64,000 nt of DNA from Azolla pinnata (lineage: Eukaryota > Streptophyta > Polypodiopsida > Salviniales > Salviniaceae). The stretch lies in contig JBBBWG010013001.1 in the NCBI GenBank assembly GCA_037176905.1, positions 17,935-81,934 of the forward strand, written 5' to 3'. The notes under the pieces are model-generated. The model saw nothing but the letters and a program-made list of their open reading frames with translations. It made no database searches and was not told the origin of the DNA. Positions 11,079-23,000 of the stretch are shown here, piece after piece (the stretch's first letter is position 1; each line of letters begins with the position of its first letter). Both the position numbers and the translations under genes were made by a program.

Positions 11079-11437
11079 GGGAAATGAAGCTCCTTGGTTG
11101 GATGATCCGAGGAATCTCTTTCAGGTTCTTCATGAAAGCATCGACTCTCAGAGGCTGGAGAAGGAAGAACAGGAGCACAAGCAGCAGCAGATGGAGAAGA
11201 AGGAGCTGGAGGAGGAGGAGGAGGAGGGAAAGCACCATGGATTCGGCGGTTCTGGGCAGAGAGCTTTCCAAAGCAGCTATGGCGATGAAGTACGTCCTCC
11301 TCTCCAGCAGATCTGAGGCAGGCGCACCTGCATCCGGGGCTTCCGCGCAGGAAACCATCGTGCTGGGCGAATCCGCAGGCAGCAAGAGCTCATGGCTACC
11401 GGATCCTCGCCACAGATGGCCGCAAGGATGGTGCTAG
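11079..11437 (+). other. Charged coding-like segment, unidentified
   Basis: Two overlapping frames here look more gene-like than the surroundings. One runs from about 11079 to a stop at 11316 and reads EGNEAPWLDDPRNLFQVLHE, then a Glu/Lys/Gln coiled-coil stretch, ending with RPPLQQI. The other, to 11437, contains MDSAVLGRELSKAAMAMKY and SSWLPDPRH. The latter is distantly like the W-PDP motif of LEA_3 proteins, but too weak to name. There is no clear promoter, acceptor or partner exon. It may be an exon fragment or a decayed gene. Confidence 0.3.
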
Positions 11438-11639
11438 AAATCCCAAAACCGCGCCCAAAAGAATGAAGAAAAACAAAGGAAAGAAGAACCCTAGAGAAGG
11501 AAACAGAGAGCCCGGAGATGGCGAAGGGAAACAGGAAAACCCTAGAGAAGGGAACAGAGAGCCCGAAACCCTAATCCTGCTGAAGAAGATGGAGATGGAG
11601 ATGGAGATGGAGAAATCCTCAGCTATGGCTTCTGTTCCT

Positions 11640-12282
11640 GTAAGTGCACATATACACACATACATACATACATGCATACATACATACATACATACATACA
11701 TACACACATGCATACATACATACATACATACACACATGCATACTTGCACGCCCACATACAATCATGCATACATGCATGCATGCATACATACATACATGCA
11801 TGCATGCATACATACATACATGCATACATACATACATACATGCACACATGCACACACACACATACATACATACATACATACACACATCCACACATACATA
11901 CATATACACATGCACACATACATACACACACATATACACATACACACATACAGACATGCACACATGCATACATACATACCATGCACACATACGTAAGCTT
12001 GTATGTGTATGCATGCATGGATGTATGAATGCATGCACACATGTATGTATGTATGTATGTATGTCATGCAAGTGCGCACACGCACATATACAGTCATGCA
12101 CACATACATGCGCATATGCATGCATGCATTCTTATATTCCTATATGCATCCGCATTCATGCATACGTACGGACGCACACACATGCATACATGGATGCATT
12201 CGTATATTCCTACATGCATCCGCATTCATACATACATACACCCACATACATACATACATGCATGCATACATACATACATTGA
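11640..12282. repeat. (CATA/CATG)n tetranucleotide array with internal strand switch
   Basis: This is a long imperfect array of CATA, CATG and CACA steps. Around 12000-12065 it flips to TGTA/TATG for about 65 bases and then returns to CATA/CATG. Because four is not a multiple of three, one array gives long spurious frames of His/Thr/Ile/Tyr on one strand and Tyr/Val/Cys/Met on the other; none is a gene. Confidence 0.95.
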
Positions 12283-13076
12283 CTGGGTTTTTTGAGTCCT
12301 AAAGAGAAACAGCATTGTGCTTTGGTAGCTCATCTGTTCCATGAGGATGCTAAGCTAATATACTGTGTTATAATCCACCAAAGTCAGTCAGTGAGTTGAT
12401 TGATTGGTTTGGTCGGGTTTGTTGGTTCACTGGTTAAGTCAGGTTAATTCCGAGATTTCCGATTCATACCATTGAAATGAGGGATCTCAAACGATTGATT
12501 GTATTTGTAATCGTCATTGTACTCTCGCAGACAGACGAGTGGATATGCAGACATTATTTATTCTATCACTTTTTTTTGTCGCGGGGGGTCTTAATTCTGG
12601 TCTCAGAAGACGTTAATATATCTTTCTTTCTCTATACATTGGCCATGTGTGTCGTATATCACAGAGGTTTCTCCGATTTAATCAAGATTTGGCAGGAGAA
12701 AACGGCAAATCCCTGTTTCTCCGGATCGAATCTACTCCTGCTCTGCTCTGGTATGCAAGAGTGCTTGTCTTGTGTATATATATAGATCGATATGCATAAT
12801 ACTCCCTAGGCGCGGCAATCTCAACCAACCCACCAGAGAGTCTGCAGACAGATCGAACAGAGAGCAATCGGCCCTGCTAAATCTCGATCCGGAGCCTGCT
12901 ACATCTGATCTGGCAGATTAGAACCATAAAAAATCCGCAAAATTGAATGCAAAAAAAAAAGGTGGATGAATGGATGGATGGATGATTCAATGCCAACTTG
13001 CCCCATTTGCTGGGCATTCGACAGGAATACAGAGACAGAGAGACCTGAATAAATGTTTTTCTTTTCCAAAATCAAT
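12283..13076. other. Intergenic, no supported gene
   Basis: Mixed sequence without a recognisable gene. It contains a 29-base block (12593-12621) found again exactly at 56155-56183, a short TATA run near 12776, and GGAT repeats near 12963-12984. Confidence 0.55.
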
Positions 13077-13509
13077 AGATTTTACATTAGAATGAACCAA
13101 AATAATACACCCACAAAGTAGATTTTACATTAGAATGAACCAAAATAATACACCCACAAAGTAGATTTCACATTAGAATGAACCAAAATAATACACCCAC
13201 AAAGTAGATTTCACATTAGAATGAACCAAAATAATACACCCACAAAGTAGATTTCACATTAGAATGAACCAAAATAATACACCCACAAAGTAGATTTCAC
13301 ATTAGAATGAACCAAAATAATACACCCACAAANNNNNNNNNNNNNNNNNNNNNNNNNNNNNNNNNNNNNNNNNNNNNNNNNNNNNNNNNNNNNNNNNNNN
13401 NNNNNNNNNNNNNNNNNNNNNNNNNNNNNNNNATTAGAATGAACCAAAATAATACACCCACAAAGTAGATTTCACATTAGAATGAACCAAAATAATACAC
13501 CCACAAAGT
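13077..13509. repeat. 43-bp minisatellite with assembly gap
   Basis: The unit contains TAGATTTCACATTAGAATG followed by AACCAAAATAATACACCCAC and AAAG, repeating exactly every 43 bases with almost no divergence. Only T/C at one site (TTTTACA versus TTTCACA) separates the first copies from the rest. About five copies precede and about two follow a 100-N gap, so the true copy number is unknown. Confidence 0.97.
13333..13432. other. Assembly gap (100 N)
   Basis: Exactly 100 N inside the 43-bp array. The repeat phase is broken across it (the copies on either side are not a multiple of 43 apart), so the gap length is a placeholder. Confidence 0.98.
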
Positions 13510-14098
13510 GGAGCTCACAGTCGTAGACTGTATTTTTATGGTTACGTAACCATTACGTAAGATCAAACCCCATTTGATGCACTACAACACACTTCCAAAG
13601 CAACATAAATCCTAGCAAAACCCCAAGAAACTTGTGGTCTATCCAAGGCCTCCTTCATCCTTTCTTCTTTCTTCTCCTCTGCCTTTTTCTTCCATTTCCG
13701 TTTTGCGGAAGAAAGGGTTTTGCGTTCGGACCAGGAGGTCGATCGATCGAATCGAATCGAATCGAATCGGGTTTGAAGCGGAGATCGATTAGCTTCGTAT
13801 CTACCGAGAGGCTCGGAATTTACTCGTTTCGTTGGATCGAATCGTCGGGTTTTTGCAAGTTGGGGCTTTGAGTTGTGGGCCTTCTTCTCTTGAAGAGAGC
13901 ACCCCCATGGAAGGTAAGCTAAAAAGCCCTTCATGGACAACACATAGCTGTCAAACACTTCTTCTTCTTCTTCTTCTTGTTCTTCTTCTTCTTCAAAGAG
14001 ATGGTATAAAAAGCCAACCTTGATAAGTACATAGCTAACTAGATTCAAGAGATGGGCTCCATTGTTTTAGTAGCTTGCAAAGAAGACTCAAGAGATTC
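13510..14098. other. Intergenic, no supported gene
   Basis: This contains a 12-base palindrome GGTTACGTAACC (near 13540), a GAATC run (about 13750-13770) and a CTT run (about 13960-13995). Frames on both strands look like microsatellite products. A forward frame 13632-13871 has no recognisable domain. Confidence 0.5.
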
Positions 14099-14640
14099 CC
14101 TAATCCGAAGCTAGATTCCGTAATCCGAAGCTAGATTCCCTCCTCCCACGGCCGAATCCGGAGCTAGATTCTCTCCTCATCGTATCATCATCCTAATCCC
14201 GAAGCTAGATTCTCGCCTCATCGCCATAATCCGAAGCTAGATTCTCGCCTCATCACCATAATCCGAACCTAGATTCTCGCCTCATCGACATAATCCGAAC
14301 CTAGATTCTCGCCTCATCGTCACAATCCAAAGCTAGATTCTCGCCTCATCGCCATAATCCGAAGCTAGATTCTCGCCTCATCGCCATAATCCGAAGCTAG
14401 ATTCTCGTCTCATCGCCATAATCCGAACCTAGATTCTCGCCTCCCAGGCCTAAATCCGAAGCTAGATTCTCTCGTCCCCAGACTAATCCGAAGCTCGATT
14501 CTCTCGTCCCCGGACTAATCCGAAGCTCGATTCTCTCGTCCCCGGACTAATCCGAAGCTCGATTCCACCCCGCTTCCCCGCACCGAATCCGAAGCTCGAT
14601 TCTCTCTTCCCCACCCCGATTCGAAGCTCGATTCTCTCGG
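14099..14640. repeat. 32-bp minisatellite reaching the FAF-like start codon
   Basis: The unit TAATCCGAAGCTAGATTCTC plus a variable CGCCTCATCGCCA part repeats with a 32-base period (for example the GAAGCTAG/GAACCTAG blocks at 14201, 14233 and 14265). Toward the right it changes to a variant with GAAGCTCGATTCTCTCGTCC and CCGGACTAATCC. About 17 copies end 1-2 bases before the ATG of the downstream gene, so most of that gene's leader or core promoter is repeat. Confidence 0.9.
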
Positions 14641-14641
14641 G

Positions 14642-15184
14642 ATGAACACCGCGGCCGCCGACGAAACCGCGGCTCGTCGCAACGCAATCATTTGCCTAGC
14701 CATTCACAAGCACATCAGCATGAGCATGAGCATGAGCATCATCATCATGGCCATTGCATGGAGGAGACACAATGAGGAGGATGAGCAAGCCATCATCACC
14801 ACCTCTTCTTCTTCTTCTTCTTCTTCTTCTCTTTCTTCTTCTTCTTCTTCTCTTTCTTCTTCATCATCACCATCATCAGATTCATCATTTCCTTCTTCTA
14901 AGCATAGCGAGATTAGTAGGATCGAATCCGACGACAGCGACAGCGACGACGATAGCGACGGAATCTTCCCGCCGTCGCCGTCGCCGTCCGGAGATTCCCG
15001 GAGATTCCCGGCGCCGCTAGATTCCCTGCGGTACGGAGGCGGTACGACGCCCGGCCTCCGCCCGTACCGCGCCAACGGTCGGCTCGTCCTCGTCCGCGAG
15101 GACCGCCCCCCGATGATCCACGAATGCCTCCGCATGTCGCGATGCAACGGCCGCTTCACGATCGATCTCGTTCCCCATTGCTAG
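14642..15184 (+). CDS. FANTASTIC FOUR (FAF)-like protein
   Basis: A single-exon frame of 180 aa, in keeping with intronless FAF genes. FAF proteins in Arabidopsis repress WUSCHEL and limit shoot meristem size. Residues 51-90 are low-complexity Ser. Residues 94-107 are an acidic Asp/Ser stretch, followed by IFPPSP, comparable to the F-P-P-P of FAF domains. The C-terminal block RPYRANGRLVLVREDRPP, then ECLRMSRCNGRFTIDLV, has the FAF pattern of two G-R-(L/F) repeats and ends close to the C-terminus. The start was chosen as the first ATG after the minisatellite. Codon use is GC-rich in the domain. Domain assignment is from memory of the family; the Ser tract length is unusual. Confidence 0.65.
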   Translation: MNTAAADETAARRNAIICLAIHKHISMSMSMSIIIMAIAWRRHNEEDEQAIITTSSSSSSSSSLSSSSSSLSSSSSPSSDSSFPSSKHSEISRIESDDSDSDDDSDGIFPPSPSPSGDSRRFPAPLDSLRYGGGTTPGLRPYRANGRLVLVREDRPPMIHECLRMSRCNGRFTIDLVPHC

Positions 15185-15204
15185 CTAGATTCCCCGTCGC
15201 AATG

Positions 15205-16110
15205 CCTCGATCCGCTTCTCGCTAATCCCTCCTCGATCCGTTTCTCGTTAATCCCTCCTCGATCCGCTTCTCGTTAATCCCTCCTCCATCCGTTTCTCGT
15301 TAATCCCTCCTCCATCCGTTTCTCGTTAATCCCTCCTCCATCCGTTTCTCGTTAATCCCTCCTCGATCCCTTTCGCTAATCTCGTTCGCGGCGAGCAATC
15401 GTGTCGCCGATCCCTTCTCGATCCCTTTCGCTAGCCTTGCTTGTAGTCGGGCAATCCTCGCCGCTAATCTCCTAATCCTTTTTTATACTAGCACGACGTT
15501 TCCGTGTACTTCTCGCTAATCTCGTCGCCTGATCTCCCGATCCTTTAAATGCTGCTGACAACCTTCCATGTAGTCGTCGCTAATCTCGCCGCTGATCCCC
15601 TAATCCTTTTGCTACTAACAACATTTCCCCATGTAGTTTCTCGGTAATCTCGTCGCTGATCTTCCGATCCTTTCGCTACTAACACAACATTCCGTGTAGT
15701 TGTCGCTAATCTCGTCGCTGATCCCCCGATCCTTTTGCGACTAACAACATTTCCCATGTAGTTTGTTGGTAATCTCGTCGCTCATCTTCCGATCCTTTTG
15801 CCACTAACACAACATTCCATGTAGTTGTCGCTCATCTCGTCGCTCGTCTCCTGATCCTTTTGCCACTAACACAACATTTCCACGTAGTTTGTCGGTAATC
15901 TCGTCGCTAGTCTCTCGCTACTAACAAGATTCCCTGTACTTGTTGCTAATCTCTCAATTCTTTTGCTGACGAACAAGATTCCATGTTAGTGGTAATCTTG
16001 TCGCTACTCTCGATCCTTGTTGCTACTAACGAGATTCTGAGCAATCATAATCTTGGCATTGCTCTCGATCCCTTTGCTGATAACAAGAATCCTGTTAATA
16101 CTCTTGATCC
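15205..16110. repeat. Two minisatellites 3' of the FAF-like gene (26 bp, then 62 bp)
   Basis: At 15205-15380 a 26-bp unit (CTCCTCGATCCG plus TTTCTCGTTAATCC) recurs about six times; the TAATCC blocks at 15223, 15249 and 15275 show the period. From about 15395 to 16110 a 62-bp unit recurs with decay: TAATCTCGTCGCTGATC, CCGATCCTTT, GCTACTAACA, CAACATTCC and TGTAGTTGTCGC (TAATCT at 15645 and 15707). The start may overlap the gene's 3' UTR. Confidence 0.88.
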
Positions 16111-17041
16111 TTTGCGAATATATCAGCGAATGACTTGCATCAAATCGTTTGATGCGCATCAATGAGGTCACAAGTATTTATATATGGCTTACGCAGACAT
16201 ATGCTACTATCGCATCATACTATTCCAGAGAGTTCAAAAATGTTCCGAAAATAAACAAGACCTCAAAAGATTCTTGTAAATTTGCAAGATGATGATCAGA
16301 GGATCGTGCAAGGATCTGCATGCGCAGGGAATGGCGGGGTAGCAAACGTAGCGGAGGCAGGAGTAGGGATCAGAATAAGAGATGCTAGTTCGATCATGCT
16401 CGATAATTGATCCTGATATCAGCTCTTGCTGCTGCTGCATGTGCTGGCGCGAGTTCAGAGCCGGGGACCGCGGCCACGAGTTCAGAGCGATCCACTCAGA
16501 CATCATCGATCGATCGACTGATCGATGAACAATGAGGACAATTGTCCACGGTGAACGATCGATCGATCGATTGGTGAACGATGATGACGATGATCGATCG
16601 ATGATGACGATGATCGTTCGATCGATTGATCGATAGTAGATGATCGATAGATCGATACGAAAGGAGGGCTAGACACAGCTCGGTGGAGAGGAGAGGAGCA
16701 GGTCACTGATAACCAGATCCATAGTCACTGACTGATCTTCCAACGAGAAGCTGTTTCCGACCAACGAACGATTCGACATTCGTCACTCCGATCCGAAACT
16801 CGGGCCAAAGTTTCAAAACGACTACAATCGGGGAGCTTCAAATTCGACGCATGCAGCCAGAAAGTCGCTCATCGCTCCGCGAAATCTCGTGCAAATGTTT
16901 TCGGCCGAGAGCTGAATCTGTTGCAATATTCGGAGAGATGTTGTGCGCATCGTACGTCCCGAATGAATATACAATTCTGATGGAGGAAAAGAGTTACAAA
17001 AGGCAAGCTCATTGCAGATTAACGTCCCACGATCGACAGAT
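16111..17041. other. Intergenic with GATC/CGAT-rich tract
   Basis: From about 16500 to 16655 the sequence is mostly GATCGATC and GATGACGATGATC steps. A 90-codon minus frame at 16234-16506 (starts MMSEWIALNSW, Cys-rich middle) is the only frame with ordinary-looking composition, but I recognise no family. The right end is the 3' flank of the CURT1B-like gene. Confidence 0.45.
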
Positions 17042-18597
17042 CTAGCTCTCGTTCCCAGTAATTTTGGCCACGGTGCTCTTGATGTTCTCCGACAACTCCG
17101 CTCTGCATCGTTAAGAATCGTATTGCTTATCGTCGATAAGAGAAGAAAGACAAAACATAAGACATCGAAAAACGACGGCAGACGCAAACCTGTCTGGCTT
17201 GAAAAGCAAGTAACGGTATATGAACCACTGCAAAGCATCACCAACACATACTTTAGCATCGACAAATACAGAGCAACGAAGCAGCGATAGAAGTGAAAAA
17301 CCGAGTGAAATATAGCTAACTAAGCTATATATACTAAGACTTACTCCGGTAAAAACGATGCCGACAAACTCGAAGAAGTTCGGAAGCAACGGCAGCTTAT
17401 CGATTGCCTACACCTCATCCAACAAGTAATCCGAAACAATGTAGTCTTTCTTTACAAGAGAGAGTACAAACTAATGCATGTAATTAGCCCAGTGCTGTTA
17501 TTATAAAATATGTGATCAAGGCCCACAACAAAATGATCCTCTATTATAGTACAGAACATGTAAGATCGAATAATATGTGATCAATAACTAGATTGAGGAA
17601 CGCCAAGGATGCTTATTGAATATCACAATGATTGAACAAACTTACATTAATAAGTCCAACAGAGGCCCATAGAACGATGACACCTGCGAAGCCAAGGCCA
17701 CCGATTGCAAGTTTATCATCTGTCTTATCCCACTACATGACAGACCCGACCATCGCAAAAATGTCAGGATGAGTAGATGTAAATATATGATTTGTTACAC
17801 AAACAAGCATAGAGCACTCACCGTTTCCTGGAGAGACTTGACAATATCTCCCGACGTGTCTCCGGAAGCCATGGTGATGATTCTATAGCTTTGGTCATGG
17901 CCTTTGATAAATACCAAAAGAAAACCCATATTCATCAATCCATCTTATGTCTTGCTTATGTACAATATATTCTAGGCCAGGGATTTTTATTTAAAACTTC
18001 CCCCTTGCTCAAGAAGCCATGTATCAGATTTAAGAAACTCAACCTCATTCAGGTGTGTACTTGACATTTGCTAAAGGATCACATACACATCCTGTTATGT
18101 ATCAGATTTTAAGTTGATACTCATGTCATATGAGCACAGTTATGTTATCTCTACGATTCATGCGCTATGTACACCAGATTTAAGAGTTTCTGATAAATCT
18201 GTGGTTTTAACCTTCGTTCAAACCGAAGCCAATATATCTCATAATGTGCTGGTTTGGATCTAGTTAGTTTCATGACAGATCTATCAGTAAGCTCCCCTAC
18301 ATCATTGATTGTTTCTACCGTAATCACATGACGTGCAAAAAAGAATCAACATTTTGAGCCTCGAAGGCACAGATTCTACATACATCAGAATGAGAAACGA
18401 TGACCACAAATCAGATTCAAATGCAGCTGCATACCTTGAAGAGGAGATCTCAAAGTAACAGGGGCGACAGAAAAGTTGCCAAAAGAGGCACGATTTTTCC
18501 TTAAATGTGAAACAGCCCCAAGTGCATGCTTGTAGGAAGGATTGGAGGTCGCAGGGGAACCACCGGAGATGGCGTAAGAAACAGAGGAAGAGGCCAT
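17042..18597 (-). CDS. CURT1B: CURVATURE THYLAKOID 1B-like protein
   Basis: CURT1 proteins bend thylakoid membranes at grana margins. Six exons on the minus strand: 18597-18435, 17901-17822, 17732-17646, 17407-17345, 17227-17190 and 17102-17042. All junctions are GT-AG and phases agree, giving 163 aa. The first 60-70 residues (MASSSVSYAISGGSPATSNP onward) are a Ser/Ala/Arg-rich transit peptide, then MASGDTSGDIVKSLQE. The core reads WDKTDDKLAIGGLGFAGVI, then VLWASVGLIN (TM1), AIDKLPLLPNFFEFVG, IVFTG and WFIYRYLLFKPDR (TM2 and conserved tail), ending with the amphipathic SENIKSTVAKITGNES. The D-D-K-(L/Y)-A-I-G and F-K-P-D-R patterns fit CURT1B better than 1A. Splice sites were placed by hand; exon 2's acceptor is the least certain. 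Confidence 0.92.
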
Positions 18598-20015
18598 CGC
18601 TGCTCACGAAGGGACCCTTCCCCTAACCAAAAGCAGGGAGAAAAAAAAGAAAAAAACCTAATTCTGCTCCTTCGTTCTGCTGTACTGAGACGAGTATGAA
18701 GTGAGGGGTCTGATCTCTGATGTCTGTCTCTTTGTTGGGCTTATCTGAAATACTGAAATGATTGGTTTACTTGGAAAGATTGATGATCTTTCCTTGCCTA
18801 TCCAGTTCTCTTTTTTCCCACTTTTTTCAGATAATACACTGGAATACAAACACTATATAGAGATGTGTATATCCATGTATTTCCTAAACATTAGAAAAGT
18901 TTTCCTAAACAGATTCTCACTTTCTTTGACTTAATAGAGAAAAATTAACTATGCAATCAACATTACGTAGTACTTGGACAGATGCATATATGCATGTATT
19001 TCCTAAACACTAGAAAAGGAGATTCTGACTTTGTTTGACTTAATGGACAGAAATTAGCTATGGCAACATGATAATTGCTCAATAGCACATAAAGCTGTTG
19101 TTTCTGAGATTTCAACCACCTAATCACCGTTGGCATGAGAACATTGACAAGACATGGAGCGTTTGGACTGACAATGACGATCTTTTCATTGATTAGGAAG
19201 AATGTGTGATTATGGCTTCAACTCTGTAGACTATCATTATTCACATACATCCTGCACGAGAACATGATGCTAAGAAATAGGAATTATATACTATTGATGT
19301 GTCTACCTCTGATTGTGTGCCGAAAATTGGCATGACGCATCATTCTCTAGAGGCAAACAAGAGAATTGGATTTCCATTTCCACTTGATTCTCTTGTCGAG
19401 AAGGAGTTTTGCATGTTCTGGAATGGAAATCCAAGCTCTGCATCTGCATATTCTCTTCTGATATGATCTGTGAATCTGTACCTGTAACCAAATGTGCCCA
19501 GATAAGTGGAGGATGTAGAGAAAGCAATGGTGAAATCCAGCATCTGTGCTAACTTACCCTGACGCAGCCTCACTGTCCACTGATCTTAAGGCTGCCCATT
19601 GACAAAGAGTTAATCAAATCAAACCCGAGCACATCAATCTGAGACAGTTCGATATACTCAGATTTTATTAATTACAAGTTTTGCTTTTATTGCTCTTAAA
19701 GAGTTGAAGAATAGTAGAAGTGCTATGTTCCAGGATATACAAAGATGTTTGATTGTTAAACATATGCATCTACAAATGGAAGCGATGCATCCATGTGGAT
19801 TACATCACTTCGAGAAAGCTGTGGACCAAACCTGTAAACTTAGGTGGGCGCTGCTTTCTACAGTAGCTTCAATCAATTTTAGCCAAATCAATAAATAAAA
19901 ATCTGGTCGTGCATGATCATGGCACCACTGAAAAAATGTAGTGCTTTCACAGTCTATACACCACCACCGAAGAAGATATATGCTGCCTTATCAGATATGC
20001 CATTGTTTCCATTTC
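18598..20015. other. CURT1B upstream region and MSL 3' flank
   Basis: This holds the CURT1B-like promoter (left) and the downstream flank of the MSL gene (right). At about 18855-18950 and 18965-19065 a roughly 110-bp segment is tandemly duplicated (ATGTATTTCCTAAACA, TAGAAAAG, TTTGACTTAAT and AAATTA(A/G)CTATG in each copy). No gene is supported; short frames at 19303-19573 and 19704-19898 lack any recognisable feature. Confidence 0.55.
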
Positions 20016-23000
20016 TCACCGCGATTCTGAAGGACTGACACTTGATGGAGATCCAGATCGTCCGTCCTTCACTACACTGCCCGTGTTCCCGTTGCTAGAT
20101 CCTACAAGTTCTTTTTCTTCACCGGTCACATTCATTTCATTATCGATAGGAAGAGTTTGCTTTGGACCATGCAATGCTACACCCAAGACAAGGTTCTCTT
20201 CAAGTTGAGACTTTGTCACCCCAGAAGTTATACCTCTATCACCATCCCCTTTCAGTGAAGATGTGTGCCTTGTTTCAAGCTTCTGAACAACGGTATCCTC
20301 CTTGGAATTGATCTTATCTTCTTCTAAGGGCCGAGAATCATCTTCTGAATCGACATTTGATTTACTCGACTTCTCTGATTTCTGTTCCGGTGGTGATTCT
20401 ACTACCTTAGACTGAGGCTTCTGAGTCTTTGTTCCTGCTACAGGTTGAGAAATATGCTCTGAAGCTTTGCTTGAGCTTTTCTCGGATTTATTAGACCCTA
20501 CCTCTGAAGCAATAGGCTTAAGTGGGACTTTTTCAGCACCACCAGTACTGTGCATTTGTGAATCTACTGGATCTTCTGGAATTTTGACTGGCGGTTTCTC
20601 AAACGCAGCTCCTAACAAGGTTATATCTTTGGAATTAAGACCCATGGAGTCCAGCCCTTCAAGTTGAGACTTATGCTTACTCACAACTTTCGATTCCAAC
20701 GTTTCTGAAGTATTATCGTTCTTAGGAGTTTCATCAATGAGTGGCGTCTCATCTTTCACTTCTTTCTTGGGTATTGTGGTCTCTCCAGAAGTATGGTCAT
20801 TCCCCGAAGCTCCATCACTACTGTTAATTGATTCATCTCTTGTTTGTGATGCCCCATTCTTGGAATTTGTATTATGGTCAGCATCACGATATGCACTTGC
20901 AACAGCGCTTGCCTCGATCAATAGGTATGGCTTTCCTTGGGACTCTGCAGAGCGATTTGTATCACGGAATGGCGCACCCCTAGGCTCTATGTCATCAAGT
21001 ACACGTTGCACCGACCGAATGGGGGTAGCTAATCGAGCATGATGATGACTTATAACTTTCATCAAGTCCAATAGAATCACTTCCTGTAAGAAAGGGAACA
21101 AAAAGATGTCAACGCCCATTCATACCAGGAAAATACTATAAAATATACCCGGGTTATTCGCCTTTTACTTCCCCAAATGCCTATAATGCCTTTGATCAAT
21201 CCCCAAAGAGTAATTATAATACTATTCGAGCAGATATATGATCAGAACTTTCGTTTTCCTCAAGCACGTTTTATGCAAGCAGTCATATGATAAATTTACC
21301 GTCTCTTCCTCTTTTCAAGGTCTGATCCATTCAAGGAGGGTAGGGGGGGGAGACTAAAAGGGCACACAAGGAATAAAGGAAAAAGTAACGGGATTTTGAA
21401 GTTTTTGTTTTAGATAATATACTGTTGCATAATAATTTACCTTCACTCGTAGGTACTCTTCAAAATGAGGAGTCTTCACAAAGCATGAGACTAGAACCTG
21501 TGTGAACAGATTGAATGATTCAAAGTAAAGAACTGTTCGAATCTATCAGCATGCCACAATAATACAATACATTTGGCATGAACTATCACCATAAGAGCTT
21601 GATTTTCAGGAGCGACGCTTTCAAAAAACACTCTTCTGTGCAGCCTTCTTTGTTCAACTTGAGGGTGCTTAGCTAACACCTTTCTCATATCAGCCACAAT
21701 ATTCTGCATAAAAGAAACAGTGAGACAAGCATATACGCAAGAACAAAAACAGAAAACACTTATTAAATGGGAGAATGCTCTTACCGAAATCTTGCTGACA
21801 TCTAAATGGCTTATCCCGAAATATGTCTTGATACGCCAGTGTGACTTTTGAGTTAGATTTCGAACAACACTCACAGTAAACTTATGATTTGGAATATGGA
21901 CTGCTTCTCTATCATCTCCTCGTACTATTGTTGGAGACCACCACCCAACATGCTGAAATATATGAAGTAATCAACAGAATAAACCGAAATGCGATGAAAG
22001 AATCTCTATGATTTAATGATCTAACCGTGAAGAACCTGAACTTCTTTGGCACAAACAAAAAAAAATGTAGGGAAGTGAAGGGGCACACCTCAACTGTACC
22101 AGATACTTCATAGCCATCAATTTTCGTCTGAATCCATTCATTAAGAACAAATGGCCGCGTTGCATGGATCATTATACTTGAGAGGAAGTTTGTGAAGATC
22201 TGTCGATAACATCTTGGTCATCTTTTTTTAACAGAAAAATGGACCCACGAGTTTATTACAAAGATAGGAGAACTTTAACCTACCCGTGAACTTCTTTATT
22301 TTTAAAATTTCCTCTTTTTTTCCGCAAATCAACCCAAAAAGGGAAAAAAAGTGATTTTTCTAATGGTGCACAAATAAAAACTACGATATTCCAGAGTTCT
22401 TCCAAAAAAGACTGAATTTCAATGTTAGCTATGTTGGGTAACAAATAGTTTATTTATGTTAAATCAAACTGATTCTTACCTCTCTGCCTGCAAGTGTGAG
22501 TAGCACAGTACCAAGACCACCTGCTGTGAGCATCTTCTGTGTAGAGAAACCCAACAGTTCCATGAACAAACATATAGCAGCTATCCATACTGCTGTGTAG
22601 ACTGCATTTCCAACAAACTGAGCACCAAGCTGCAAAAATAATGGTCCCATTTAGCTTTACTATCACAGAAAGAGAGTGAATAGGGAGAACAATTCTATGA
22701 CTTATTTACATACATAAATAATGATGGGATTTTCAATTAGTTCTGGACAGGGGCATATGATAGTACATCTAGCACTGCAACATTAGGCTAAGAATTAGAT
22801 GTTGATATCACTCACACTGCGAGAATCCTGGGAATCTTGCCGATCCAGCATTACTTTGTGCATCTGTTGTATTGCACTGAGAATCAAAAGCAGAAGTATT
22901 AAGATGGATCCACGAGTGGCTCTCGCAATTAAATATAAAGAGTTATATCAATAAGCCTTTGTTTTACCTATTGGTGCAGTAAGCAAAAGCCAATACTGTA

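Noticed and set aside
11619-12302. Long frames rich in His/Thr/Ile/Tyr or Tyr/Val/Cys/Met
   Set aside because: They are the six-frame readings of a CATA/CATG tetranucleotide array, and many overlap on both strands.
13077-13509. CRISPR-like direct repeats
   Set aside because: Units are contiguous with no unique spacers, in a plant nuclear context; this is a minisatellite.
14704-15159. 151-codon minus frame antisense to the FAF-like gene
   Set aside because: A shadow of the Ser/Asp-rich coding strand (poly-Glu from the TCT run); the plus strand has the recognised domain.
16234-16506. 90-codon Cys-containing minus-strand frame
   Set aside because: No signal peptide, domain or homologue recognised and no supporting splice or promoter signals; mentioned only in the intergenic entry.
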